From an uncultured Eubacteriales bacterium (GTDB lineage: Bacteria > Bacillota > Clostridia > Oscillospirales > CAG-272), in the NCBI GenBank assembly GCA_902491535.1, contig CABUHS010000022.1, positions 1 through 46,421 of the forward strand: DNA of 46,421 nt, in the 5' to 3' direction. Below are positions 1 through 7,304 of this stretch, piece after piece; the first letter of the stretch is position 1; each line of letters begins with the position of its first letter. The translations under genes were made by a program, and so were the position numbers. The notes beneath the pieces were generated by a model. It made no database searches. It was not told where the DNA came from and saw only the letters and a program-made list of their open reading frames with translations.

Positions 1-75
1 TTCGATCATTGCGCCCCTGCGCACACTTCGTTCATGCGCAGAGCGGCTACAGGCAAGCAGTGGTAAAGCCGTACT

Positions 76-222
76 GTCAAAACGGCTGTCGGTCATTGTG
101 ACTGCCGTTTTGACTATAGGCGCGACGTAAGCCGTCATAAAAGGCATAGTATTGACTATGGTTTGACGTAAGCCGTCACAAAAGACGAATTTTGACTACA
201 GCGGCGGCGTAAGCCGCCATGA
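76..222. repeat. Dispersed hairpin repeat, three TAAGC-loop hairpins
   Basis: A perfect inverted repeat (76-86 pairs with 104-114, GTCAAAACGGC) is followed by three short hairpins with a constant TAAGC loop: GACG/CGTC near 124-136, TGACG/CGTCA near 167-182 and GGCG/CGCC near 207-220. The stem changes on both sides while the loop stays. Related copies lie at 6068-6133 and, on the opposite strand, at 28745-28835. This looks like a REP-like or MITE-derived intergenic family. No gene is seen in bases 1-290. Confidence 0.6.
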
Positions 223-290
223 AATAATTCCCGTATTCGGGAAAAGTGAAAATAGAAGAATAAACCGTACAATAAAACACCGTAAACCCC

Positions 291-319
291 TTGCAAAATT
301 CGACACTATATTGTATAAT
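291..319 (+). promoter_or_regulatory. Sigma-A promoter of upp
   Basis: TTGCAA (291-296), a 17-nt spacer and a perfect TATAAT (314-319). Transcription would begin near 326 and leave a leader of about 170 nt before upp. The leader contains imperfect inverted repeats (for example near 383-414 and 454-475), but no PyrR-type binding loop was recognised. Confidence 0.75.
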
Positions 320-497
320 AATTGTAGCTTAAATAAGAAACTTTCGCCTGTGACGGCGGAGGATATTACCTGATTTTCGGTGAAGGCGTGTTCTTTCGCT
401 GAAAATACCGGATGACGGGCTTTAAGCTCTTACCAAAAAAGAAATGCACGGCGGCGGACAAGTCCGTCTGCGGCACAGAAAGGCAAGGAAAAAAGAT

Positions 498-1127
498 ATG
501 GGAAAACTTCACGTAGTCGACCACCCTCTTATTCAGCATAAGCTCACGATAATGCGCATGAAGGAAACGGGAAGTAAGGATTTCCGTCAGATGCTCAGTG
601 AGATAACCGAGCTGATGGGATATGAGCTTACGCGCGATCTGCCGCTCGACGATATCGAGATCGAGACGCCTGTAACAAAAATGACAGGAAAGGCGATCAC
701 CGGAAAGAAGCTTGCAATCGTTCCGATACTGCGCGCAGGACTCGGCATGGTTGACGGTCTTCTCGATCTTATCCCCGTTGCAAAGGTCGGACATATAGGA
801 ATGTACCGTGATCCTGATACGCATGAGCCTGTCGAATATTACTGTAAGCTGCCGGCTGACATAAACGAGCGTCTTGTTATAGTCGTCGATCCGATGCTTG
901 CGACCGGAGGAAGCGCAGCCGACGCTATCACACAGATAAAGAAGCGCGGAGCGGCTAATATCCGGCTGCTTAATCTTGTTGCGGCGCCCGAGGGCGTATC
1001 TAAGGTGCAGAAAGAGCATCCTGATGTAGATATCTACTGCGCGGCGCTTGACGATCATCTGAACGATCATGCATATATCGTACCGGGACTCGGCGATGCA
1101 GGCGACCGCCTGTTCGGAACGAAATAA
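498..1127 (+). CDS. upp: Uracil phosphoribosyltransferase
   Basis: Cytosolic pyrimidine-salvage enzyme that makes UMP from uracil and PRPP. The protein has 209 residues, the normal length for the family. The PRPP-binding signature (VVDPMLATGGSA) lies at about residues 129-140, and the C terminus GDAGDRLFG is typical of the uracil-binding end. The ATG at 498 was chosen because it is preceded by AAGGAA at good spacing and gives the canonical N terminus (MGKLHVVDHP). An upstream in-frame ATG at 444 would add 18 basic residues not found in the family. The gene appears monocistronic, with its own promoter at 291-319; the next operon has a separate promoter. Confidence 0.95.
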   Translation: MGKLHVVDHPLIQHKLTIMRMKETGSKDFRQMLSEITELMGYELTRDLPLDDIEIETPVTKMTGKAITGKKLAIVPILRAGLGMVDGLLDLIPVAKVGHIGMYRDPDTHEPVEYYCKLPADINERLVIVVDPMLATGGSAADAITQIKKRGAANIRLLNLVAAPEGVSKVQKEHPDVDIYCAALDDHLNDHAYIVPGLGDAGDRLFGTK

Positions 1128-1179
1128 TCGGTATACGGTTTAAAATTGTAAAAAAATAATGAATGATGTACCGCACCGG

Positions 1180-1209
1180 TTGACAGGCATGTCTCCGGTG
1201 TGGTATAAT
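1180..1209 (+). promoter_or_regulatory. Promoter and leader of the rpsF-ssb-rpsR operon
   Basis: TTGACA (1180-1185), an 18-nt spacer and TATAAT (1204-1209). The resulting leader of about 115 nt contains a CCGCACGGAACACGG segment at about 1240-1254. It resembles the GGAACAC part of the 16S rRNA region contacted by S6/S18. A S6:S18 autoregulatory leader is known for this operon in many bacteria; its presence here is inferred. Confidence 0.65.
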
Positions 1210-1329
1210 ATTACAGTTGAAAACTATGTTTTCTCCTTGCCGCACGGAACACGGTAGAAGAATTAAAAACCGAAAGAAACCGTAAAAACAATTCCATGCG
1301 GTCTTACGTCCATAGGGAGGTGTAAAAAT

Positions 1330-1689
1330 ATGGAAAGACAGTTTTCGTCTTACGAAGCACTTTTCGTTGTTGACCTTGATCTCGGCGACGAAGGTGTAAA
1401 AGCCATTATTGAAAAGTTCAAGGGAATGATCGAAGCCGCAGGTAAGATCACCGACGTTGCCGATTGGGGCAAGCGCAGACTCGCGTACCCGATCAACGAC
1501 AAAAACGAAGGTTACTACACACTCGTAACATTCGAAGCACCCGGAGATTTTCCGGCAGAGCTTAACCGTGTATGCAACATCACGGACGGAATGATGCGTG
1601 TAATGGTAACAAAGGCTATCCCCGCTACCGCAAAGGCTGCAGAGGCAGCACCGGCAGCTGAGGAAGCACCCGCAGCAGACGCTGAATAA
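1330..1689 (+). CDS. rpsF: 30S ribosomal protein S6
   Basis: Small-subunit protein that pairs with S18 on the platform of the 30S subunit. It has 119 residues, with the usual S6 fold signatures: YEALFVVD at the N terminus, WGKRRLAYPI in the middle, and NITDGMMRVMVTKA near residue 90. The last 20 residues are an Ala/Glu-rich low-complexity tail, common in Clostridia. GGGAGG lies 8 nt upstream of the ATG. It is the first gene of the classic rpsF-ssb-rpsR operon, with 17 nt to ssb. Confidence 0.97.
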   Translation: MERQFSSYEALFVVDLDLGDEGVKAIIEKFKGMIEAAGKITDVADWGKRRLAYPINDKNEGYYTLVTFEAPGDFPAELNRVCNITDGMMRVMVTKAIPATAKAAEAAPAAEEAPAADAE

Positions 1690-1706
1690 TCAGGAGGTCT
1701 TTTGAC

Positions 1707-2192
1707 ATGGCAAGCTTGAATAAGATCCTGCTCATAGGCAGACTTACGGCAGATCCCGAACTGAAACAGACACAGTCGGGAGTTCCGGTGGTAACATTCT
1801 CCATAGCTGTAAACCGCAGATTCACAAAGCAGGGCGAACAGCCGCAGGCGGATTTCATCCGTGTCACGGCATGGAGACAGCAGGCAGAGTTCGTGTCGAG
1901 ATATTTCAGCAAGGGAAAAGCGATATTCGTTCTCGGAGCGCTTCAGAACCGTAACTGGACAGATCAGAACGGACAGAAACGCTATGATTATGAGGTTGTC
2001 GCAGACGAAGTCTCGTTCGTTGAGACTAAAGCGGCAGAGGAGAGCTACGGCGGAAACCGTAATTTCTCGGTACCCGATATGCCCCCGGTAGATTCCGGAG
2101 CGCGTGCATTTTCGGGCGGAGCGCAGAGCGCTCCCGCAGCTCAGAACGATGTGTTTGAGGACCTTGCAAGCGATGACGATCTGCCGTTCTGA
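1707..2192 (+). CDS. ssb: Single-stranded DNA-binding protein
   Basis: Tetrameric ssDNA-binding protein for replication and repair. It has 161 residues: an OB fold over about 1-105 (MASLNKILLIGRL start, then TFSIAVNR, FIRVTAW and the KGKAIFVLGALQ core), a flexible Gly/Ala linker, and the conserved acidic tip DDDLPF that recruits partner proteins. AGGAGG lies just upstream of the ATG. It sits between rpsF and rpsR, the standard Firmicutes order. Confidence 0.97.
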   Translation: MASLNKILLIGRLTADPELKQTQSGVPVVTFSIAVNRRFTKQGEQPQADFIRVTAWRQQAEFVSRYFSKGKAIFVLGALQNRNWTDQNGQKRYDYEVVADEVSFVETKAAEESYGGNRNFSVPDMPPVDSGARAFSGGAQSAPAAQNDVFEDLASDDDLPF

Positions 2193-2311
2193 CCGTACAT
2201 AAATACGGCGTAGACCGCAGTCACCGCACCGGACTTTCCGGATAATCTGCAAAAAGCGTCGCAGCATTGCGTACGCTATTCCCTCTATTCTATGAAAGGA
2301 ACTTGTTAATT

Positions 2312-2572
2312 ATGGAAAACGAAAGAGAAAATGTACAGCCGAAACCGGCTCGTCCCGTAGCACGCAGACACAGAAAGGTTTGCGCGTTCTGCGTAGATAA
2401 GATCGATCAGATCGATTATAAGGATACCGCAAGACTCCGTAAGTGCATCAGCGAGCGTGCGAAGATCCTTCCGCGCCGTATCACAGGCACATGTGCAAAG
2501 CATCAGCGTCAGCTTACTGTCGCTGTTAAGCGTGCCCGTCACGTAGCGCTTCTTCCTTACGTAAGCGACTGA
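2312..2572 (+). CDS. rpsR: 30S ribosomal protein S18
   Basis: Partner of S6 on the 30S platform. It has 86 residues. The N-terminal part is a charged extension; the S18 core follows with KVCAFC, IDYKDTARLRKCISER and ILPRRITGTCAKHQRQL. Two C-x-x-C-type cysteine positions are partly kept (CAFC), a zinc-type S18 signature. The ATG at 2312 follows GAAAGGAAC; an upstream TTG at 2267 has no ribosome binding site. It is the third gene of the operon, 119 nt after ssb. Confidence 0.96.
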   Translation: MENERENVQPKPARPVARRHRKVCAFCVDKIDQIDYKDTARLRKCISERAKILPRRITGTCAKHQRQLTVAVKRARHVALLPYVSD

Positions 2573-2716
2573 TTACGTAAGTGTAAGCGACTGAAAAAGT
2601 TCGCTGAATCGCGTCGGCGTTTCTGACTGCATCTGAAGTTTTAGGCTGCACGTATACTGCCGTAAGCGAAAGGGAAGTTAAGAATAACAGTATACGGAGA
2701 ATGCTCCGTGATCGGT

Positions 2717-2754
2717 ACCTGCCGCTAAGCTATGCTTTCCGGCAGGTATTTCTT
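2717..2754 (+). terminator. Terminator after the rpsR operon
   Basis: An 8-bp stem ACCTGCCG/CGGCAGGT (2717-2724 with 2740-2747) is followed by a T-rich ATTTCTT. The stretch 2573-2716 holds no gene. It contains a duplicated GTAAGYGACTGA-like piece just after the rpsR stop. Confidence 0.6.
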
Positions 2755-2807
2755 ATAGGTGCTGTCATGTCATTTAACTTAAATCAGTATTTAAGGAGGA
2801 CTTTGGA

Positions 2808-3296
2808 GTGAAATATAATTTTCGTCCTGCAGAAGCGGAGGATATAGACGCGGTTTTTGAGCTTTATGAAAAGCGTATCGCGTGGATGAATGAAAATGGG
2901 ATCCGCCAATGGAATGTCACCGACTACTTAAGTGTATATCCGAAGCCGTATTACAGAATGCAGCAGCGTCTCGGGAATTTGTATGTATTGTGCCGTGAAG
3001 CTGTTGTCGGCGCGGTAGTATTGTTTCGAAGTGATGATCAGTGGAATAATGTATCGGATACTGATGCCTTGTATGTTCATAATCTTGTGACCGATCCGAA
3101 AGAGAAAGGGGCAGGAAAGATTATGCTTTCGGAGGCTGAGAAAATGTGTGCCGCGCAGGGAAGACGGTTTATACGTTTGGATTGCGCCGCTGATAATACA
3201 TTTTTGAATAATTATTACGCGTCTCTCGGATATGAGCTTGTCGGCACATGCCGTGACGGATTTTATATCGGCAATATGCGTGAAAAAAAGCTGTGA
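2808..3296 (+). CDS. GNAT family N-acetyltransferase
   Basis: Probable acetyl-CoA dependent acetyltransferase of unknown substrate. The protein has 162 residues and starts at a GTG preceded by a strong AAGGAGGA. The GNAT fold is supported by LYVHNLVTDPKEKGAGKIMLSEAEKMC at about residues 87-113 (beta4 plus a degenerate pyrophosphate-binding loop) and by LDCAADNTFLNNYYASLGYELVG near the C terminus. The gene stands alone, with a terminator on each side. Confidence 0.85.
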   Translation: MKYNFRPAEAEDIDAVFELYEKRIAWMNENGIRQWNVTDYLSVYPKPYYRMQQRLGNLYVLCREAVVGAVVLFRSDDQWNNVSDTDALYVHNLVTDPKEKGAGKIMLSEAEKMCAAQGRRFIRLDCAADNTFLNNYYASLGYELVGTCRDGFYIGNMREKKL

Positions 3297-3340
3297 AAAT
3301 GTTGTCCGATACTGCGTGTAATATTCTGAGGAAGTATTAA

Positions 3341-3398
3341 AAGGATACGGTAAAACCGTTTTTGCATATTACGATTACGGTTTACTGTATCTTTTTTT
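3341..3398 (+). terminator. Terminator after the GNAT gene
   Basis: A long stem (3341-3357 with 3378-3393, including G-U pairs) encloses an AT-rich loop and ends in a run of seven T. Confidence 0.65.
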
Positions 3399-3471
3399 GA
3401 TGCGGTAAGTGTCGCTTGACGCCTGTAGGCGCACTGCAATTTCCGAAAGTTTAAGCTGCCGTAAAAAAGTG

Positions 3472-3500
3472 TTGACAATATTACCAAAATATATTATAAT
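3472..3500 (+). promoter_or_regulatory. Perfect consensus promoter driving the tandem RNA element
   Basis: TTGACA (3472-3477), exactly 17 nt, TATAAT (3495-3500). The predicted start at about 3507 is just 18 nt before the first copy of the 171-bp element. This makes transcription of the element likely even though no protein gene starts until 4067. Confidence 0.8.
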
Positions 3501-3524
3501 CCAATTAACACATTGTATAAATAT

Positions 3525-3865
3525 AACCTAAGCACAGATGTCTCCCGTCTCTATAGGCGACGGGTTCCATTTCGGAATTTCAGCGGGAGTTATGATCTCC
3601 CGCTGAAACCCCGAGGAGCTGACGCTCCCTGTGCTGGCTGCAATCTGTCGCAGGCTCTGCTCTTTGCGAGCAAAGCAGAGCGTTGCTCCGATTTAAACCT
3701 AAGCACAGATGTCTCCCGTCTTTATAGGTGACGGGTTCCATTTCGGAATTTCAGCGGGAGTTATGATCTCCCGCTGAAACCCCGAGGAGCTGACGCTCCC
3801 TGTGCTGGCTGCAATCTGTCGCAGGCTCTGCTCTTTGCGGGCAAAGCAGAGCGTTGCTCCGATTT
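3525..3865 (+). ncRNA. Tandem pair of a 171-nt structured RNA element
   Basis: Two nearly identical units, 3525-3694 and 3696-3865, with a period of 171. Each unit can fold into a multibranch structure. A closing stem AGCACAG/CTGTGCT (3531-3537 with 3628-3634 in copy 1) encloses hairpins CCCGTC/GACGGG, a 12-bp TTTCAGCGGGAG/CTCCCGCTGAAA and GGAGC/GCTCC. A further hairpin GCTCTGCT/AGCAGAGC follows. The same core (AGATRTCTCCCGY, AGGCG, CGGG, TCCATTT, TTTCAGCG) occurs in the nrdR leader at about 10780-10890. A cis-acting leader for the DUF4091 gene 200 nt downstream, a free RNA, or the end of an IS200/IS605-like element are all possible. No known family was recognised. Confidence 0.6.
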
Positions 3866-4066
3866 GAATAAACCTGAGTTTAATAGCTAAGCTGAAGTTG
3901 ATCTTGATAAGCTTGAATACATGACTGACCGTCAGACGGTCCAGCCGGCCGCGCAGGCGGTCTGCAATTCAGAAAAAATACCGAAACCGTATTATCCCTT
4001 TAATATTTTGTACCCGAATGCATATACAATAAATACTGCGTTTATTTTGAAAGGATACCCGATATT

Positions 4067-5701
4067 ATGAAAGTAAAGCTTATATCATCACTTGAAAAAT
4101 GCTTTTTAGATGAAAGCATATCGGACAAAAAAGAGTACAAAAAAGGTTCATGCTTCAAAAATGAGCTGTTTCATTTTTGCGTATGTTATCAGGCGGAGGA
4201 CGAAAGAAGCTATCCGGTATTGACAGTAGAATCGGAGATCTCCGATTATGTGCGCGTTTCGCGCATCGAGGTCGTTCCGGTGCAGCATGCGTTCGACAGA
4301 TATTCGGACGATTATTTTCTGAGAAAAACGCCTGGACTCTATCCCGACGTTATGCAGCCGATAGGAGCTGACGGACGGCTCATTGCGCCGACAAATCTTA
4401 AAGCATTGATGGTCGAGGTCGATACCGAGGGCAAGGTCCCGGCGGGAATTTACCCGATAACCTTCTGTTTTAATGAGTACGGGCAGGAGTACAGACAGAC
4501 CTTTGAACTTGAAATAATAGACGCATTTCTTCCGAAGCAGGAAACTGTGTACACACAGTGGTTTTACTGCGACTGCCTGATGAACTACTACGAAACCGAA
4601 GCATTTGACGACAGGCATTTTGAGATAATAGAGAATTTTGCTAAAACTGCTGTCCGCTACGGCGTCAATATGCTGCTCACGCCTGTGTTTACCCCTGCGC
4701 TTGATACATACATCGGCGGCGAACGTCCGACGACGCAGCTTGTCGGAGTGACAAAAAACGGCGGTGAATATTCTTTTGATTTTTCGTTACTCGGACGTTT
4801 TATAGATATGTGCGACCGTGTCGGAGTAGAGTATTTTGAGATATCGCATTTCTTTACCCAGTGGGGTGCGAGCGCAGCGCCGAAGGTCATGGCGACGGTC
4901 GACGGTGAGTATAAAAAGATATTCGGCTGGGAGACTGATGCGTCGGGAGCAGAGTACAGCGGATTTCTCAGAGAATTTATCCCTGCGTTTCTCGGTTATA
5001 TGAAAGAGCGCGGCGATGATAAAAGATGTTATTTCCATATTTCCGACGAACCGCACGGAGCAGATCAGATGGAGAACTATCTGAAAGCAAAGGGGGTAGT
5101 TGCTCCGCTTCTTGAGGGATATGTTATTATGGACGCGCTGTCGGATTATGAGTTTTATTCGAGAGGTATAGTTGAACATCCTGTCGTCGCCGTATCTGAT
5201 ATAGAGACGTTTATAGAAAACGGTGTAAGTGACCTGTGGGGGTATTACTGTGTAGGGCAGAACTATGAGGTCTCGAATCGGTTTATCGCAATGCCGTCGC
5301 ACAGAAACAGAATAATAGGAACTCAGATCTACAAATACGGTTTGAAAGGATTTTTGCAATGGGGATATAATTTTTATAATAATCAGCTCTCCTATGCCGC
5401 GGTCAATCCTTTTATGAGTACGGACGCTGAGTATTTCGGGGCAGCCGGAGATGCCTTTTCGGTCTATCCCGGTCCGGGCGGCAAGCCATGGGAATCCATA
5501 AGACTGCTTGTATTTTACGATGCATTGCAGGATGTGCGCGCGTTTAAGCTATGTGAGCAGCTTTACGGCAGGGATTATGTCATGAATATTCTCGAAGAGA
5601 ATACAGAGCCTATCACGTTCAGAAAGTATCCTCGGAACGATGATTATTTGCTTAATGTGAGGGAAAAAATAAATCAGGCAGTAAAAGCTGCGCTTAAATG
5701 A
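4067..5701 (+). CDS. DUF4091 domain protein, glycosidase-like
   Basis: Predicted carbohydrate-active protein of 544 residues. A beta-rich N-terminal part (about 1-150) precedes a TIM-barrel-like region (about 160-450). Motifs include TQWFYCDCLMNYY, FEISHFFTQWGASAAPK and YFHISDEP; the last has the Asp-Glu pair expected at a glycosidase active site. The C-terminal region, with GFLQWGYNFYNNQ, GDAFSVYPGPGGKPWESIRL and YDALQDVRA, is the hallmark of the DUF4091 family. There is no signal peptide, so it is probably cytoplasmic and acts on imported oligosaccharides (inferred). The ATG follows GAAAGGA. The gene is single, with a tandem structured RNA upstream. Confidence 0.85.
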   Translation: MKVKLISSLEKCFLDESISDKKEYKKGSCFKNELFHFCVCYQAEDERSYPVLTVESEISDYVRVSRIEVVPVQHAFDRYSDDYFLRKTPGLYPDVMQPIGADGRLIAPTNLKALMVEVDTEGKVPAGIYPITFCFNEYGQEYRQTFELEIIDAFLPKQETVYTQWFYCDCLMNYYETEAFDDRHFEIIENFAKTAVRYGVNMLLTPVFTPALDTYIGGERPTTQLVGVTKNGGEYSFDFSLLGRFIDMCDRVGVEYFEISHFFTQWGASAAPKVMATVDGEYKKIFGWETDASGAEYSGFLREFIPAFLGYMKERGDDKRCYFHISDEPHGADQMENYLKAKGVVAPLLEGYVIMDALSDYEFYSRGIVEHPVVAVSDIETFIENGVSDLWGYYCVGQNYEVSNRFIAMPSHRNRIIGTQIYKYGLKGFLQWGYNFYNNQLSYAAVNPFMSTDAEYFGAAGDAFSVYPGPGGKPWESIRLLVFYDALQDVRAFKLCEQLYGRDYVMNILEENTEPITFRKYPRNDDYLLNVREKINQAVKAALK

Positions 5702-5718
5702 TGGAATAATGAAAGAGT

Positions 5719-5752
5719 TAAGGTGGAGTCTCCCCTGGGAGACTCCACCTTA
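5719..5752. repeat. Perfect 16-bp inverted repeat after the DUF4091 gene
   Basis: TAAGGTGGAGTCTCCC (5719-5734) pairs perfectly with 5737-5752. Neither strand continues with a proper T run, so it is not a clean intrinsic terminator. It could still stabilise the 3' end of the mRNA. Confidence 0.55.
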
Positions 5753-6140
5753 AAAAGTCGATTTTGAAATTTAAAGCCGTATCAGGCTTTAAGTTTTGTT
5801 TTAATAAGCATTTCTTTATGAAACAAAAGGGATAGATTCACTTCGTGAAAAGAAAGCTTTGTGAAAGTGAATTTCACAAGTTAAAGACGTATCAGACTTT
5901 CAGGCTTGATTTATTTCAAACATTTCTTTGCCATACAGCAAAGAAACGCTTACCAAAGAAAATGTACCAAAGGGAACGAACCGTGCGGCGGTTCTCTCCC
6001 TTTGGAATCCCACTTTCCGCTTTACGCGCTTCGTAGAAGCGCGAAGGCAGACAGTGGGATGTTTTATACAGTCAAAAATCCGCTCGGGCATTATGAGCGG
6101 ATTTTTGACTATGGGTGCGACGTGAGCCGTCTTAAACGTG
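5753..6140. repeat. Gene-free repeat-rich spacer
   Basis: No gene is seen here. Two diverged copies of a segment with TTAAAG-CGTATCAG-CTTT lie at about 5766-5830 and 5880-5945. A long hairpin GTCAAAAATCCGCTC/GAGCGGATTTTTGAC follows at 6071-6109, and next to it GACG-TGAGC-CGTC. That is the same architecture as the element at 76-222 but with a different stem sequence. Confidence 0.5.
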
Positions 6141-6301
6141 AGCCTTCCCCTCTGAGGGGAAGGGGGACCGCGTTAGCGGTGGATGAGGTGTAGGACACGC
6201 AGTGTCCGTTATTCAAACATCTACTTTAGCATGGATAATGCTTGTTAACGCAAGCTACACCTCATCACCCCTTCGGGGAGCTTCCCCTCAAAGGGGAAGC
6301 C
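6141..6301. mobile_element. MITE-like palindromic element
   Basis: Two inverted arms (about 6141-6193 and 6255-6301) each contain a GGGGAAG/CTTCCCC hairpin and a GATGAGGTGTAG end. They face each other across about 60 bp. This is the palindromic spacer element common in Clostridia. Relatives at 27402-27567 and about 28560-28640 share TACACCT, CGATAACGAAGTTTTCGCAT and GGCTGCGCCGCC. It encodes no protein and must be moved in trans, if it still moves. Confidence 0.6.
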
Positions 6302-6482
6302 TAACGGGTTCAGCAATATAACATAACATAAACTACTTAATACGGCGCAAAGCGCCGAATTTTGCTGAACTTGATTCGAAGAAAAAAGCAAAGCTTTTTC
6401 CTGAGTTCGCTTATAGCGAACTCAGCAGTTCCATTTGCCAGGCTTTCTTTTAAGAAAGCCGCGTATCCTTTATGTATCCTTC

Positions 6483-7103
6483 TCAAATATCTAACATGTA
6501 TCCCTTGCCGCGGACGGTTGAGATCATGCGTACTCCGAATGCAGAAAGTAGCTTGGCTCGCAGATGATGCACGTAAACGTCCACCTCATTTCCGCACTGT
6601 CCCGGTTCGGAGCCGATCGCGCGCGCTGCGTCGGCTCGGCTGAGCGGCTTTCCACGGCACTCAGCAAGAGATGAAAACAGCATAAGTTCCTTGTCGGTAA
6701 GTTCTGCGCTGGTTCCCCTGAAATATACCGAGGAGCGTTCACGGTCAACGGTTATTTCATTGTCTGATTTTGCATTCTTTTCCGCCAATGCCGCTGCATC
6801 GCGAAGCTGTGCGATGTCAAACGGGCGTAAAAGAAAGATTATTTTTTTTGTGTCGTCTGCTGAAGCGTCCGCGCTCAGAGTTTCAAGTACAGACGCATTC
6901 TTTGAAAATACCGCCGCGAAGATTGCTCCCTGAGCATCGTGCAAAGGCTCTGCGCCGGGCATGTCTGCGTCTATAACCGCAAATGCTATCTGCTGTCCGG
7001 TGCGGCGGCATATGCATGCCGAATAGCCTGCCGCTTCAAGTTCGAGCGCAAGCATTCGCGCATATATTCTGTCATCTGATATTATTTCTGCTTTCATCTG
7101 CAT
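6483..7103 (-). CDS. OmpR-type response regulator with degenerate receiver
   Basis: DNA-binding regulator of 206 residues. The receiver-like part (about 1-115) keeps the acidic pair (ISDDR) and the phospho-acceptor position (VIDADMPG). It has LLRPFD where active receivers have L-x-K-P-F-D, so the conserved lysine is an arginine. The C-terminal winged helix (about 118-206) has ELTDKELMLFSSLAE, VDVYVHHLRAKL and ISTVRGKGYML, typical of Trans_reg_C. No histidine kinase is adjacent. AAAGGAG precedes two possible starts, ATG 7103 and ATG 7097; the second has better spacing. It may work independently of phosphorylation (inferred). Confidence 0.8.
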   Translation of the reverse strand: MQMKAEIISDDRIYARMLALELEAAGYSACICRRTGQQIAFAVIDADMPGAEPLHDAQGAIFAAVFSKNASVLETLSADASADDTKKIIFLLRPFDIAQLRDAAALAEKNAKSDNEITVDRERSSVYFRGTSAELTDKELMLFSSLAECRGKPLSRADAARAIGSEPGQCGNEVDVYVHHLRAKLLSAFGVRMISTVRGKGYMLDI

Positions 7104-7179
7104 ACGCTCCTTTGCGAATTATTCGAATAGGTTTACAAAAAACGCATAAGAGTTTACGGTATGTTTCTGCCATAAATAC

Positions 7180-7299
7180 TTAAACTCTTTGGGTTATTCC
7201 TCTCTGCCTTGTGGCTTCATACATAAGTACCGAAGCGGCGCAGCTTACATTAAACGATGTGGCGTAAGACTTTTCAGACGTTGGATCATATAGAGAAGA
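7180..7299 (-). pseudogene. Remnant C terminus of a TrmH/SpoU rRNA methyltransferase
   Basis: A 39-codon open stretch on the minus strand ends at a TAA (7180-7182). It reads SEKSYATSFNVSCAASVLMY followed by EATRQRG. This matches the NVSVAAAILLYE-type helix at the end of SpoU/TrmH-family 2'-O-methyltransferases. The reading frame meets a TGA immediately upstream, and the rest of the gene is absent. It begins 6 bp past the thioesterase stop codon. It was probably left by a deletion that fused the thioesterase locus to the end of a trmH gene. The call rests on motif resemblance only. Confidence 0.5.
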
Positions 7300-7304
7300 T
7301 CATA

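Noticed and set aside
366..1070. Long open frame antisense to upp
   Set aside because: It is the complement of a clear upp gene and has no ribosome binding site or family features.
3513..3731. Short frame with a repeated NLSTDVSRLYR peptide
   Set aside because: The peptide repeat only reflects the 171-bp DNA repeat, and no ribosome binding site is present.
3525..3865. CRISPR-like array
   Set aside because: There are only two units of 171 bp, with no short repeat/spacer alternation and no cas genes.
5719..5752. Intrinsic terminator of the DUF4091 gene
   Set aside because: The stem is perfect, but no T run follows on either strand; kept only as an inverted repeat.
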